Source of the DNA: Alphaproteobacteria bacterium
GTDB lineage: Bacteria; Pseudomonadota; Alphaproteobacteria; Pelagibacterales; Pelagibacteraceae
DNA: 64,000 bases
Direction of reading: 5' to 3'
Assembly: GCA_016870175.1 (NCBI GenBank)
Contig: VGCG01000003.1
Span: forward strand, 23,885 to 87,884
Position numbers and translations under genes: made by a program. Below are positions 52,562 through 63,371 of this stretch, piece by piece. Positions within the stretch are counted from its first letter, which is position 1. Each line of letters starts with the position of its first letter. The notes beneath the pieces are model-generated. The model saw only the letters and a program-made list of their open reading frames with translations, was not told the origin of the DNA and ran no database searches.

Positions 52562-52816
52562 ATGAAAAAAGTTGTAATTTATACAGGTCCAATGTGCAAT
52601 TATTGCGATGCAGCCAAAAAATTATTGAGTAGAAATAATATCACCTATGAAGAAATAGATATTTCATTAGTTGAAGGTGCAATGGAAGAAATGATTAAAA
52701 GATCAAATGGCAAAAGAACTATCCCCCAGATTTTTTTCGAAAACCAACACATTGGTGGATTCGACGAAACTAGAGCATTAGAAAAAGAAAACAAGCTTCT
52801 AGATCTACTAAAATAG
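52562..52816 (+). CDS. grxC: Glutaredoxin 3
   Basis: 84 aa with the redox site GPMCNYCDAAKKLL (C12-x2-C15), RTIPQIFFENQHIGGFDE containing the cis-Pro (TIPQIF), and a glutathione-binding GGFDE. Reduces disulfides with glutathione in the cytoplasm. Asn-Tyr between the cysteines is a slight variant of the usual Pro-Tyr. Its end is 1 nt from the end of the convergent msrB gene; both deal with thiol and sulfur oxidation. Confidence 0.93.
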   Translation: MKKVVIYTGPMCNYCDAAKKLLSRNNITYEEIDISLVEGAMEEMIKRSNGKRTIPQIFFENQHIGGFDETRALEKENKLLDLLK

Positions 52817-52817
52817 T

Positions 52818-53189
52818 TTATTTAGGTTTAAATATTAGACAAACTCCATTATTACAATATCTTTTACCTGTTGGCTTGGGTCCATCCTCAAAAACATGAC
52901 CATGGTGCCCACCACAATTTTTGCAATGGTATTCTGTTCTCGCATAGCCTAACAAGTAATCTGTTTTTTCCTCAAAAACACCTAATAAAGACTCGTAAAA
53001 TGAGGGCCAACCAGATCCACTTTCATATTTAGTTTTCGAGTCAAATAATTTAGCTCCACAATTAACACAATGATAACTACCCTCTCTTTTTTCATGATTT
53101 AATTCGCTGGTTCCAGGTGCTTCTGTGCCATCCTCAAATAAAACTGATTTTTGCTCTAAGCTTAAATTTTTATTTATTTTTTTTATCAT
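52818..53189 (-). CDS. msrB: Peptide-methionine (R)-S-oxide reductase MsrB
   Basis: MsrB repairs R-methionine sulfoxide. Zinc sites CVNC (C41, C44) and CKNC (C89, C92), GSGWPSF (58-64), GHVFEDGPKPTGKRYCNNGV with the catalytic C112 are present. 123 aa, a single-domain form without MsrA fusion or signal peptide, so cytoplasmic. It follows the 2-hydroxyacid dehydrogenase gene by 4 nt and is the last gene of that operon. Confidence 0.94.
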   Translation of the reverse strand: MIKKINKNLSLEQKSVLFEDGTEAPGTSELNHEKREGSYHCVNCGAKLFDSKTKYESGSGWPSFYESLLGVFEEKTDYLLGYARTEYHCKNCGGHHGHVFEDGPKPTGKRYCNNGVCLIFKPK

Positions 53190-53193
53190 AAAT

Positions 53194-54144
53194 TTACTTT
53201 ATTTCTCTTATTGGCTTACCGTCAATGCAGGCCTCTAAATTTTCAATCATTTGAGTATAAAATATATTATAATTTTCAGCAGTAACGTATCCGATATGTG
53301 GTGTCAGCAAAGCATTTGGCAAAAATCTCAATTTATTATTTGCTGGCAATGGTTCATTTTCATACACATCTAAGCCTGCTCCAGCAATAACATTGGTTGA
53401 TAAAGCTATAATCAAATCATCCTCATTAACAATAGATCCACGAGAAGTATTAATAATAAAAGCAGTTTTTTTCATTTGATCCAATTCTTTAAGGGTAATG
53501 CAATCTTTATATCTTTCACCACCCTGAACATGAATTGAAATAAAATCTGATATTTTTATTAAATCTTCTTTACTGCAAGGGAGAACATCTAAATCTTTAC
53601 ATACATTTAAATTCAAATTTTCACTCCACGCCATAACTTGCATTCCAAAAGCTTTTCCAATTTTGGCAACTTGCGAACCCACTTTTCCCAATCCAATTAA
53701 GCCTAAAATTTTTCCTTTAAGCTCTATCCCAACAGTAGTCTGCCAATAACCTTGGTACATATTGTCAATTTCTTCTTTAAGGTTTCTTGCAAGACCCAAA
53801 ATTAAAGCCCAAGTTAATTCTAAAGTTGGGTGAATATTAATTTCAGTCCCGCAGACTATAATTTTTCTTTTTTTTGTAGCTTCTAAATCTATTGATTTGT
53901 TTTTAGTACCACTGGTAATAATATATTTTAATTTATTAAGGTTATTAATCAAATTTTTTGTTATTGGAGTTCTTTCCCGCATGATCAACAAGGCTTCAAA
54001 GTTTATTAATTGTTTTATTGCATCAGCCTCATCTAGGAATGGTTCACTAAAAATTTTAAATTCATATTTTCCTGATAATTTTTCTAAATCAACATATTGA
54101 TGAGCAATATTTTGATAATCGTCTAAAATTGCGACTTTAAGCAT
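53194..54144 (-). CDS. NAD-dependent D-2-hydroxyacid dehydrogenase
   Basis: The NAD-binding motif LGLIGLGKVGSQVAKIGKAF, Arg in INTSRGSIVNEDDL, Glu in DVYENEPLP and His in LTPHIGYVTAENY are all in place; 316 aa. Related to phosphoglycerate and formate-type 2-hydroxyacid dehydrogenases, acting on a short 2-oxo acid. Starts within the end of the DMT permease gene (8-nt overlap). With the upstream DadA-like enzyme it could convert a D-amino acid by way of its 2-oxo acid to a D-2-hydroxy acid. Confidence 0.88.
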   Translation of the reverse strand: MLKVAILDDYQNIAHQYVDLEKLSGKYEFKIFSEPFLDEADAIKQLINFEALLIMRERTPITKNLINNLNKLKYIITSGTKNKSIDLEATKKRKIIVCGTEINIHPTLELTWALILGLARNLKEEIDNMYQGYWQTTVGIELKGKILGLIGLGKVGSQVAKIGKAFGMQVMAWSENLNLNVCKDLDVLPCSKEDLIKISDFISIHVQGGERYKDCITLKELDQMKKTAFIINTSRGSIVNEDDLIIALSTNVIAGAGLDVYENEPLPANNKLRFLPNALLTPHIGYVTAENYNIFYTQMIENLEACIDGKPIREIK

Positions 54145-55039
54145 TATTTGACTTTTTATTTGAAAATATTATCCCAGTTAAAATAAAAAATGTACCCAAA
54201 AAATGATATAGCATTAATTTTTCATTAAATAAAATCATAGCCATTACTGCACTTAAAATTGGCATTAGATGCAAAAAAACTCCAGATCGATTAGTACCAA
54301 TCAAAGATATTCCCCTCATCCAAAATATAAAAGAAGCAAGACCAGAAAACAAAACTACAAAAATTAAAATTAAATAAAAAGATAATCCTAAATATATTCT
54401 ATATCCCATTTGATACTCAATGAAATAAATCGGTATTAAAAATAACAGTCCAAATGATATTATAACTTCCAGTAAACCTAACTGAGAAATTTTATAAGAT
54501 TGTTTTTTTAATAATACTGAATAAATCGCCCACGCAAACATGGCCACGACCATTAAAATATCGCCCTTATTAAAATCTAGATTTACCAAGATTTCTAAGT
54601 TAGCTTTTGAAATAATAAGAATTACTCCAGTTAATGAAAACAAAACTCCAAATATTTGAAAAATATTTGTTTTTTCAATTTTTAAAATTGATGAGATAAA
54701 TATGATCATTACAGGTATGGTTGATATCATCAATACTCCGCTTATCACTTGAGTAAAATTAAGCGAATAATAAACAATAGAATTAAAAATTGTAATACTG
54801 GTAGCCCCCAATATTAAAAAAATCTTAAAATTTTTTAATATGTAATTTCTTTTTATAATTATTTCTCGAGTGGTGAAAGGTGCTAAAATCAAACAAACAA
54901 ATAACCATCGGTAAAAGTTTAACGCTATTGGAGGTATTTCATAATAACTGGCAAATTTACCTACTATAAAGTTTCCTGACCAGAAGGTAACTGCTAACAA
55001 TAAATAAATATAAGCCAAAAGATTATTTGGACTTTTCAC
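54137..55039 (-). CDS. EamA/DMT-family permease of the DadA-like operon
   Basis: 300 aa with two EamA repeats; YIYLLLAVTFWSGNFIVGKF at the start and MAMILFNEKLMLYHFLGTFF near the end are typical. It is placed between the DadA-like gene (directly adjacent) and the 2-hydroxyacid dehydrogenase gene (8-nt overlap), so the transported solute is probably a D-amino acid, an oxoacid or a hydroxyacid. Six such DMT permeases occur in this window. Confidence 0.83.
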   Translation of the reverse strand: MKSPNNLLAYIYLLLAVTFWSGNFIVGKFASYYEIPPIALNFYRWLFVCLILAPFTTREIIIKRNYILKNFKIFLILGATSITIFNSIVYYSLNFTQVISGVLMISTIPVMIIFISSILKIEKTNIFQIFGVLFSLTGVILIISKANLEILVNLDFNKGDILMVVAMFAWAIYSVLLKKQSYKISQLGLLEVIISFGLLFLIPIYFIEYQMGYRIYLGLSFYLILIFVVLFSGLASFIFWMRGISLIGTNRSGVFLHLMPILSAVMAMILFNEKLMLYHFLGTFFILTGIIFSNKKSNNA

Positions 55040-56281
55040 TTAACTAAATCTTAGTGAGCTATATGGGTTTAAATTTAAATTTGTATTATCTCCAGCAATC
55101 ATATTTGAAATAATTTTTCCAGATATTGGTCCTAGGGTCCATCCCAAATGATGATGCCCAAAGCAATAATAAACATTTTTATAATTTTTTGATGGTCCTA
55201 TAACCGGTAGAAAATCAGGGAGAGACGGTCTAAAGCCTAGCCACTCATCCTCATGTTCTGGCAAATCACCTAAAATATATTTTGCATTATTAATTAAATT
55301 TTTAATTCTTGATTTTGATAATGGATTATTTAATCCACCAAATTCTACTGTACCAACCACTCTCAATCCTTGTTCCATTGGCGTAATACCAAAACCTCTA
55401 TTGGAAAATACAACTGGTCTACTCAATAAATGATCGCAATTTTTGAAATGCACATGGTATCCTCTTTCAGTATCTAGAGGTATTCTCTCGTTCAGTTTAT
55501 CGGTAAGTTTTTTTGAAAAAGCTCCACAAGCTATAACAATTTTATCAAATGAAAAACTTTGAACTTCAGTTTTAAAAGTAGGTTTTTCATTTTCAAATTT
55601 AATTTCCTGAATATTATTTTTTTTAAAACTTCCACCTTTTTTAATAAATAAATTAAATAACTTTAGAAGTATTTTTTTTGGATTTCTAGCATGTCTTGCA
55701 TAAGGAAAATAAACACCAGCATGGTAAATAGGTTTGAGGTGAGGCTCCAAATCATGAATTTCTTGTTTATTAACCAACTGCTGTTCAACTCCCAATTCTT
55801 CTCTTACTTTAATTTCAAGTTCTCTACTTTTTAAATTTTTATCATTCCAAACATATAAAATTCCCTTATTTTCTACTAATCCATCTAGGACAATTTCATC
55901 AAATAATTCATCGTAAGCTGGTAAAGCTAGGTCTAAAATCTGGTGCATATTTTTTGCTGTATGCAGCATTTTTTTTTTTGTTGAGTTTAAAATAAATTTT
56001 ACAAACCAAGGAATCATCTTAGGAACATAATTCCATTTTAATGCAAGTGGTCCAAACGAACTTAGTAGCATCGCTGGAACATCAGCGAGAATATCTGGTC
56101 TATTTAAAGGGCAACAGGCATAAGGTGAAAAATGGCCTGCATTTCCATAAGAAGCTACAGGACTACCAGGTTCATCTTTGTCAAAAATAGTAACATTAAA
56201 ACCTTTTTTTTGTAAAAACAAAGCGTTGGAAACTCCTTGAATTCCAGCACCAATAACACCTATTTTTAAATTTCTACTCAT
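55040..56281 (-). CDS. D-amino acid dehydrogenase-like flavoprotein (DadA family)
   Basis: The FAD motif IGVIGAGIQGVSNALFLQKKG (in two pieces), the SYGNAGHFSPYA block typical of DadA, VGTVEFGG and the end YYCFGHHHLGWTLGPISGK. 413 aa. It oxidises a D-amino acid or similar amine to a 2-oxo acid, passing electrons to the quinone pool. DadA usually ends in a GTSGWTMA-type motif, here HHLGWTLG. It begins the operon DadA-like, DMT, 2-hydroxyacid dehydrogenase, msrB. Hydroxyproline-betaine or octopine-type substrates are alternatives. Confidence 0.87.
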   Translation of the reverse strand: MSRNLKIGVIGAGIQGVSNALFLQKKGFNVTIFDKDEPGSPVASYGNAGHFSPYACCPLNRPDILADVPAMLLSSFGPLALKWNYVPKMIPWFVKFILNSTKKKMLHTAKNMHQILDLALPAYDELFDEIVLDGLVENKGILYVWNDKNLKSRELEIKVREELGVEQQLVNKQEIHDLEPHLKPIYHAGVYFPYARHARNPKKILLKLFNLFIKKGGSFKKNNIQEIKFENEKPTFKTEVQSFSFDKIVIACGAFSKKLTDKLNERIPLDTERGYHVHFKNCDHLLSRPVVFSNRGFGITPMEQGLRVVGTVEFGGLNNPLSKSRIKNLINNAKYILGDLPEHEDEWLGFRPSLPDFLPVIGPSKNYKNVYYCFGHHHLGWTLGPISGKIISNMIAGDNTNLNLNPYSSLRFS

Positions 56282-56338
56282 AATAAAATATACATTTAAA
56301 TATCAATTTTATTGGAGTGACAAATTATACACAATTAA

Positions 56339-57463
56339 TTACGGAATAGAGATTTTACTATTAATTTTTGCGCACAATACAACCGAAAAACCTATCATCA
56401 TTGTTAACATCGAGGATCCTCCATAAGACAAGATTGGTAGGGGTGAACCTACAACAGGTAATAGGCCTAATACCATTAGCAAATTAACTGCTAAGTTCAA
56501 AAAAATTGTAAAAGAAAAACCATAGCAAAACAATTTTGAAAAATGATTTCTAGAGATTAAACCTATTCTAATTATTCGATAGATAATTCCTAAATAAATT
56601 AGCAATAAAATGACAGATCCTATAAATCCAAATTGCTCTGCAAATAATGTAAAAACGAAATCTGTTTCTTTTTCAGGTAAAAATTCTAAATAACTTTGAG
56701 TGCCTTTTAAAAAGCCTTTTCCATCGAAACCTCCTGAGCCTATTGCAATTTTTGATTGAATAACGTGGTAACCAGATCCAAGTGGATCCATGTTTGGATT
56801 AATAAAATTTAAAATTCGTAGTTTCTGATATTCTTTTAAAAAGGAAAAAATAAAAGGCAAAATTATTAAAAATCCTAAAAAGGAATAAAAAAAATATTTA
56901 ATTCTTAATCCAGATAACCATAAAACTATTATTCCTGACATTCCAATTAAAATTGAGGTTCCCATATCTGGCTGACTCATTACCAAAGCCACTGGCAAAA
57001 AAATAATTATTATTGAATTTAATACTGGAAAAAATTTATTCACATCATTAATTTTTAATTTATGATAATATTTTGCAAGAAACAATATTATACATATCTT
57101 CATTAGTTCTGATGGCTGCAGATTAGCAAATTTTAGATCTATCCATCTTTGAGCTCCTCCTGCTTCAAAACCAAAAAATTTTACCAAGACTAATAAAACT
57201 AAAACTGCTAAATATGATATGGATGAAATTTTATACCAAAATTTTATATGTAACATTGACAAAAATATCATTAACAAAAAAAATATTACAAATTTCGTAA
57301 AATGACTCTTGGTATGAGTTAAAATTTTTCCCTCATCAACAGAATACATTATAAAAAAACTTATCAATCCTAATAACAAAATCATGATGATAAGAGGGTA
57401 ATCCAAATTTTTAATTTTTTGAAAAAAAGTATCTGATTTGTTAAGTTCTGAATACTGATACAT
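56339..57463 (-). CDS. rodA: Rod-shape peptidoglycan polymerase RodA
   Basis: A SEDS glycosyltransferase with about ten helices. The motifs AGGAQRWIDL, LQPSELMKI, SQPDMGTSILI and VVGSPLPILSYGGSSML are diagnostic. 374 aa is normal. It works with PBP2 (encoded directly upstream, 0-1 nt spacing) to elongate the side wall. It closes the mreBCD-mrdA-rodA run. Residue identity in the catalytic Asp position (within FVFTLFAEQFG loop, region ~220-250) is conserved in appearance. Confidence 0.94.
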   Translation of the reverse strand: MYQYSELNKSDTFFQKIKNLDYPLIIMILLLGLISFFIMYSVDEGKILTHTKSHFTKFVIFFLLMIFLSMLHIKFWYKISSISYLAVLVLLVLVKFFGFEAGGAQRWIDLKFANLQPSELMKICIILFLAKYYHKLKINDVNKFFPVLNSIIIIFLPVALVMSQPDMGTSILIGMSGIIVLWLSGLRIKYFFYSFLGFLIILPFIFSFLKEYQKLRILNFINPNMDPLGSGYHVIQSKIAIGSGGFDGKGFLKGTQSYLEFLPEKETDFVFTLFAEQFGFIGSVILLLIYLGIIYRIIRIGLISRNHFSKLFCYGFSFTIFLNLAVNLLMVLGLLPVVGSPLPILSYGGSSMLTMMIGFSVVLCAKINSKISIP

Positions 57464-59332
57464 TTAAATTGATAACTTAATTTCCTTTTTTGATAATTGC
57501 CTTGTAAAATCCCTATCAATAACCGCCTTAAACAATTCTTTTGCTATTGGTGCTGCTGCCACGCTTCCGGAACCACCATGCTCAATTAAAATACTCATTG
57601 CGTATTGAGGTTTTACATAAGGACCAAAAGCAATATACAGTGCATGGTCTCTTTCCTCATAGGGTATTTGAAATATTTTTAAATCAAGCTCTCGCTGTAC
57701 TTGAGTAATTTTTTTAATTTGTGATGTCCCTGTTTTACCAGCAAATTGATATTTAATATCCTCTATTCGGGAAGAATAAGAAGTTCCTCGGATTTCATTT
57801 GTTGAGCTAAACATTGCCTCATGAATAATTTGAATATTTCTTGGATTATTTAAAGAAATAGGTGTTAAATTAAATTTTGAATTATTTTTATCATCTACAA
57901 TAATTTTTGGCTTAACTTTGAAACCTCCATTGGCTATTTGTGCTGTCATTAAGCATAATTGTAATGGTGTAGTTAACATGTATCCTTGACCTATTCCGGT
58001 TATAATAGTTTCACCCGCGTACCAATTTTGTCCTAAAGTATTTTTTTTCCAAGAAGTATTAGGAATTAAACCTTTTTTTTCGTCTTCAAATAAATTATCG
58101 AAAACTTTTTCACCAAGACCAAATGTTTTTGCAGTACTACTTAATTTATCAACACCAAGGAGTCTTGCTACTTCATAAAAATAAGCATCACAAGATTGGG
58201 CCATAGCAGTTTTTAAATCAACTTTTCCATGACCTTCTTTTTTCCAACAATGATAAGTACGATTATACATTTCTGTTTTACCATCGCAATAGACTGTAAA
58301 ATTTGTATCAATAATTTTATTCTCCAGAGCTGATAAAGCTACAATCGGTTTTATAGTTGAACCAGGAGCATATAAACCAGAAATTGTTTTATTAATTAAA
58401 GGTTTAAGTGGATTATTTTTCAATAATTGCCAATCATCAGAGTTTATACCGTATAGAAATAAATTTGGATCATAGGATGGTGAGGATTGCATTGCTATAA
58501 TTTCCCCACTAAAAATATCCATTACCGTAATTGATCCAGCTTTTCCGGCTAATAAACCACTACATAAGTTTTGAATTTCTAAATCTAAAGTTAATTTTAT
58601 ATTCTGACCTTGAGAACCTTTTTGATAAGTAAGCTGATTGATTATTTTTCCATATGCATTAACCTCATAACGTTGAATTGCACTAATTCCCAGAAGTTTA
58701 TTTTCAAAAAATTTTTCCAACCCTATTTTTCCAACTTTTAAACCAGGAACTAATTTTTTTTTAATTTCTGGGTTTAATTCAACATCTTTTTTACTTGGAT
58801 TATTTACATAGCCTATTACATGGGCGAGATTTTCTTTATGAGGATAATATCTCACTGTATTCAAAACAGGCTTTACTCCTGGTAATTCATATAAAAAACT
58901 GTTTATTTTTGAAAATTGATCCCACGATAGATTTTCTGAAATGATTAATTGCTCCCATGGCTTAATATTTCTTTGTTTGTCTTTAAATTTTTTAACTTCA
59001 ATTTCACTAAGACCTAATAAATTTTTTAATTTAATGATAAGATTTGAAAAATCCTGTACCTCATCATTTACTACATGTAACTGGTAAACGTTTTGATTAC
59101 TTGCTATAATTTTTCCAAAATAATCATGAAATTCACCTCGTACCGGCGGATGTCTCCATTCTCTTATCCTGTTAGAGTCGGATAAAGTTGAATATTTTTC
59201 ACTATTTTTAATTTGTAGTGTAAATAAACGGCTTACTATAACAGAAAAAACAACTATTTTAGCAACAATAACAACAAACATTCTCCTGTTGAGATTATGT
59301 AATTTTTCAAAACTATCATCTTTTCTAATCAT
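57464..59332 (-). CDS. mrdA: Penicillin-binding protein 2 (MrdA)
   Basis: A transpeptidase of the elongasome. A single N-terminal helix (VVIVAKIVVFSVIVSRLFTL) is followed by the PBP dimerisation domain (RGEFHDYFGK, RYYPHKENLAHVIGYV) and the catalytic domain with SxxK as PGSTIKP, SxN-type SCD and the KTG box GKTGTSQ. 622 aa. Overlaps mreD by 8 nt and abuts rodA. No sign of truncation. Confidence 0.95.
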   Translation of the reverse strand: MIRKDDSFEKLHNLNRRMFVVIVAKIVVFSVIVSRLFTLQIKNSEKYSTLSDSNRIREWRHPPVRGEFHDYFGKIIASNQNVYQLHVVNDEVQDFSNLIIKLKNLLGLSEIEVKKFKDKQRNIKPWEQLIISENLSWDQFSKINSFLYELPGVKPVLNTVRYYPHKENLAHVIGYVNNPSKKDVELNPEIKKKLVPGLKVGKIGLEKFFENKLLGISAIQRYEVNAYGKIINQLTYQKGSQGQNIKLTLDLEIQNLCSGLLAGKAGSITVMDIFSGEIIAMQSSPSYDPNLFLYGINSDDWQLLKNNPLKPLINKTISGLYAPGSTIKPIVALSALENKIIDTNFTVYCDGKTEMYNRTYHCWKKEGHGKVDLKTAMAQSCDAYFYEVARLLGVDKLSSTAKTFGLGEKVFDNLFEDEKKGLIPNTSWKKNTLGQNWYAGETIITGIGQGYMLTTPLQLCLMTAQIANGGFKVKPKIIVDDKNNSKFNLTPISLNNPRNIQIIHEAMFSSTNEIRGTSYSSRIEDIKYQFAGKTGTSQIKKITQVQRELDLKIFQIPYEERDHALYIAFGPYVKPQYAMSILIEHGGSGSVAAAPIAKELFKAVIDRDFTRQLSKKEIKLSI

Positions 59333-59840
59333 TTCGACGACCTGTAAATTTTAATAAATTATCAAATAGCCCATAAAAAATAGGAAAAAAAATGAATGTA
59401 AATAATAAATTAAAAATATAATTAAAAATATTTAAATTTATTGAGAAAATAAAAAATAAAATAAAATAATCTATAGAATTTATTAATAAAATGGTAATTA
59501 AAAAAATTATCCAATCTTTTTGAAAATTGGGTCTAAGTGTAATATGTCTTATGTATGAAGTAGTGACACATATTAATAAGTAATTTAAACTACTTAGACC
59601 TATTGGAGAATTATTTAAAACGTCGTTAAGCAAACCTGCGATAAAAATTAAACCAGAAGGTAATTGATTTGGTTTTTTTAAATACCAATAAAATATTAAA
59701 ATAAAAACAAAATTAAATGAAAATTTTGTCGAAATAAAATAATTTAAATCAAACTCATTTAACACTGAAAAAAATAAAATAAAAATTGGAATATAAAATT
59801 TAATAAAATTAAATATTGGTAAGATATTATTTTTGATCAT
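59325..59840 (-). CDS. mreD: Rod-shape protein MreD
   Basis: An integral membrane protein of 171 aa with five to six helices; GLLNDVLNNSPIGLSSLNYLL is the best-kept family segment. The sequence is otherwise poorly conserved and extremely Ile/Phe/Asn-rich. The assignment rests on position between mreC (end and start share a base) and mrdA (8-nt overlap). It connects MreC with the cytoplasmic MreB in the elongasome. Confidence 0.88.
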   Translation of the reverse strand: MIKNNILPIFNFIKFYIPIFILFFSVLNEFDLNYFISTKFSFNFVFILIFYWYLKKPNQLPSGLIFIAGLLNDVLNNSPIGLSSLNYLLICVTTSYIRHITLRPNFQKDWIIFLITILLINSIDYFILFFIFSINLNIFNYIFNLLFTFIFFPIFYGLFDNLLKFTGRRND

Positions 59841-60685
59841 TAAAATTCATTTTTAGACAATAAGATATTCACAAACTCAAGTTGGCTAAAATCTGAAAAA
59901 AATTCAACTTTAGTCTCATCGTTATTGATGTCCTTTTTTAATTTACCAATTGGAATACCTGCTTTAAAAATATTTCCCCCATCGGAACTAAAAATATTTA
60001 GATCTTCCTTAATTTCATAATTATCTTTTGAATATTGAATGACTCCATAATCATAACCTGTGCCAGAAATAATTACGTGTATGCCTATTGGTTCAATAAT
60101 TGCAGGAATTTTACTATTGATATCATTTAACAAAATTGCTTTTGATGATGAATAATTTATTTCAACAATTCTGCCAATTAAATATCCATTATCTATAACA
60201 GCCATTCCTAATTCAACATTGTCTCTTGAGCCTCTATTTAATATTATTGAACTAGAAAATTGATTTTGCTTATCAATTAATACTTTAGATAATAAATAAT
60301 TATCATTAGAATTAGTTTCATCAATAATATTTTTTAATCTTTTATTCTCTGAAATTAAATGTTGATTAATTAAATTTATTGTATCAAATCTTTTTGACAA
60401 ATTTTGATCAAACTTAAAATTTTGATAATCATTGTAATAGTTATTAATTTTTGTAAAAAAGACTCTAATTTTTTTTTCCGGATATGAAATAAGAGATGAT
60501 GATAAGTAAATAACATCTTTAAGTCCACTTTCTAAAATATTAATAATTTTAAAATTAAATTTATTAAGAGCGATAATTATTAAAGAAATAAATATTAATG
60601 TTAAGAGTGAAAATTTTTGTTTATTACTTTTTTTTAGAAAAGCTGATCGTAAAGCTATAACAAAATCATCCCTACCTGAGGCCAT
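59840..60685 (-). CDS. mreC: Rod-shape protein MreC
   Basis: A short cytoplasmic start, one helix (about residues 24-44), a coiled-coil region (about 70-120) and a periplasmic beta domain with NRGSRDNVELGMAVIDNGYL and SKAILLNDINSKIPAII. 281 aa. MreC is the scaffold that activates PBP2/RodA. It follows mreB by 5 nt. Divergent relative to E. coli but in the standard operon order. Confidence 0.92.
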   Translation of the reverse strand: MASGRDDFVIALRSAFLKKSNKQKFSLLTLIFISLIIIALNKFNFKIINILESGLKDVIYLSSSLISYPEKKIRVFFTKINNYYNDYQNFKFDQNLSKRFDTINLINQHLISENKRLKNIIDETNSNDNYLLSKVLIDKQNQFSSSIILNRGSRDNVELGMAVIDNGYLIGRIVEINYSSSKAILLNDINSKIPAIIEPIGIHVIISGTGYDYGVIQYSKDNYEIKEDLNIFSSDGGNIFKAGIPIGKLKKDINNDETKVEFFSDFSQLEFVNILLSKNEF

Positions 60686-60690
60686 TATTA

Positions 60691-61725
<1,035 letters not shown>

Positions 61726-63288
61726 TTATATTCCTCTCATCTTTCGATTTTCTTGCTCCATAGGAGCTGATTTATTTCTTTTAATAATCATTTTATTTAA
61801 TGCATTTAAATAAGCATTTGCGGATGCAACCAAAGTATCTGTGTCAGCCGCTTGACCAACTGTAGTTTTACCCTTTTCTTCTATCCTTACACTTACTGTG
61901 GCTTGCGCGTCTGTGCCCTCGGTTACTGCATGGACTTGATACAATAAAAGTTTTACATCGTGAGGATACAAAACTTTGATACATTTAAAAATAGCATCTA
62001 CCGGGCCATCTCCTGTTTCTAAAGTTTGTTTAATCTCTCCATAAACATCAAGTGTCATATCTGCTTTTTGTGGTTCACCTGTGCCAGCAAAAACCTTTAA
62101 AGATTTCAAATTGATAACATTCTTTTCTCTAATCATGCTATCATCAACTAGTGCAACAATATCATCATCATAAACATGTTTTTTCTTATCAGCTAAAATT
62201 TTAAATTTTCCAAATGCTACTTGTATTACATCATCGGTAACATCTAAATAACCAAGATCAGATAACTTATCTTTAAACGCATGTCTTCCAGAATGTTTAC
62301 CCATAACTAAAGAAGTTTTTTTTACACCAACACTCTCTGGTGTCATAATTTCATAGGTTTCTCTATTCTTTAGCATTCCATCTTGGTGAATTCCTGCCTC
62401 ATGCGCAAATGCATTTTTTCCAACTATGGCTTTATTAAATTGAACTGGAAAAGTTGCGCTTGAGACAATTTTAGAAGCTTTACTTAAAAGTTCAGTTTTT
62501 ATTCCAGTTCTATATGGCATTAGATCATTTCTGGTTTTTATTGACATGACTATTTCTTCAAGAGCTGCATTTCCAGCTCTTTCTCCAATTCCATTAATAG
62601 TACATTCAACTTGTCTAGCCCCAGCTTCTATACCAGCTAAAGAATTCGCAACAGCTAGTCCTAAGTCATTATGGCAATGTACTGATAAAATTGCCTTATC
62701 AATATTTGGAACTTTATTTTTTAAATTTGTAATAATTTTAGTAAATTCAGATGGAACAGTATAACCAACAGTATCAGGAATATTTATAGTTTTTGCTCCA
62801 CAATTAATTGCCATCTCAACTGTTTTGCACATATAATCCATATCAGTTCTTGTACCATCTTCACACGACCATTCTACATCATCAGTAAAATTTCTAGCAT
62901 AAGTAACACTCTCTTTTATTGCATCTAAAACTTGTTCAGGAGATTTATTTAATTTGTGCTTCATATGAAGAGCACTTGTTGAAATAAAAGTATGAATTCT
63001 AAACCTAGGTGCTGCTTTTAAAGCCTCATGACAAGCATCAATATCTTTTTTATTAGCTCTACATAATCCAGCAGGAATTGAATTTTTTAAAATTTTACTA
63101 ATAGCTTTTACCGCTTCAAAATCACCAGGAGAAGCGATTGGGAACCCAGCTTCAATAATGTCAATTCCAAGTTCTTCAAAAACTCTTGCAATTTGAATTT
63201 TTTCCTCAAGACTCATTGATGCGCCTGGAGACTGCTCGCCATCACGCATAGTAGTATCAAATATAAAAATTTTGTCTTTTTCCCTCAT
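61726..63288 (-). CDS. leuA: 2-isopropylmalate synthase LeuA
   Basis: The first enzyme of leucine synthesis joins acetyl-CoA to 2-oxoisovalerate. DTTMRDGEQSPGASM near the N-terminus, HCHNDLGLAVANSLAG, VECTINGIGERAGNAALEE and the HEAGIHQDG block are present; the C-terminal ~130 residues are the LeuA allosteric domain for leucine feedback. 520 aa. It is preceded, 83 nt away, by ilvC on the same strand and followed without a gap by mreB. Confidence 0.96.
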   Translation of the reverse strand: MREKDKIFIFDTTMRDGEQSPGASMSLEEKIQIARVFEELGIDIIEAGFPIASPGDFEAVKAISKILKNSIPAGLCRANKKDIDACHEALKAAPRFRIHTFISTSALHMKHKLNKSPEQVLDAIKESVTYARNFTDDVEWSCEDGTRTDMDYMCKTVEMAINCGAKTINIPDTVGYTVPSEFTKIITNLKNKVPNIDKAILSVHCHNDLGLAVANSLAGIEAGARQVECTINGIGERAGNAALEEIVMSIKTRNDLMPYRTGIKTELLSKASKIVSSATFPVQFNKAIVGKNAFAHEAGIHQDGMLKNRETYEIMTPESVGVKKTSLVMGKHSGRHAFKDKLSDLGYLDVTDDVIQVAFGKFKILADKKKHVYDDDIVALVDDSMIREKNVINLKSLKVFAGTGEPQKADMTLDVYGEIKQTLETGDGPVDAIFKCIKVLYPHDVKLLLYQVHAVTEGTDAQATVSVRIEEKGKTTVGQAADTDTLVASANAYLNALNKMIIKRNKSAPMEQENRKMRGI

Positions 63289-63371
63289 AATAAATGTTAT
63301 TTGAAAAACCTATAATACAATCTACGATAGATATTGCAAAATATTTATTGAGAAAAATAAATGTTTTTTAA

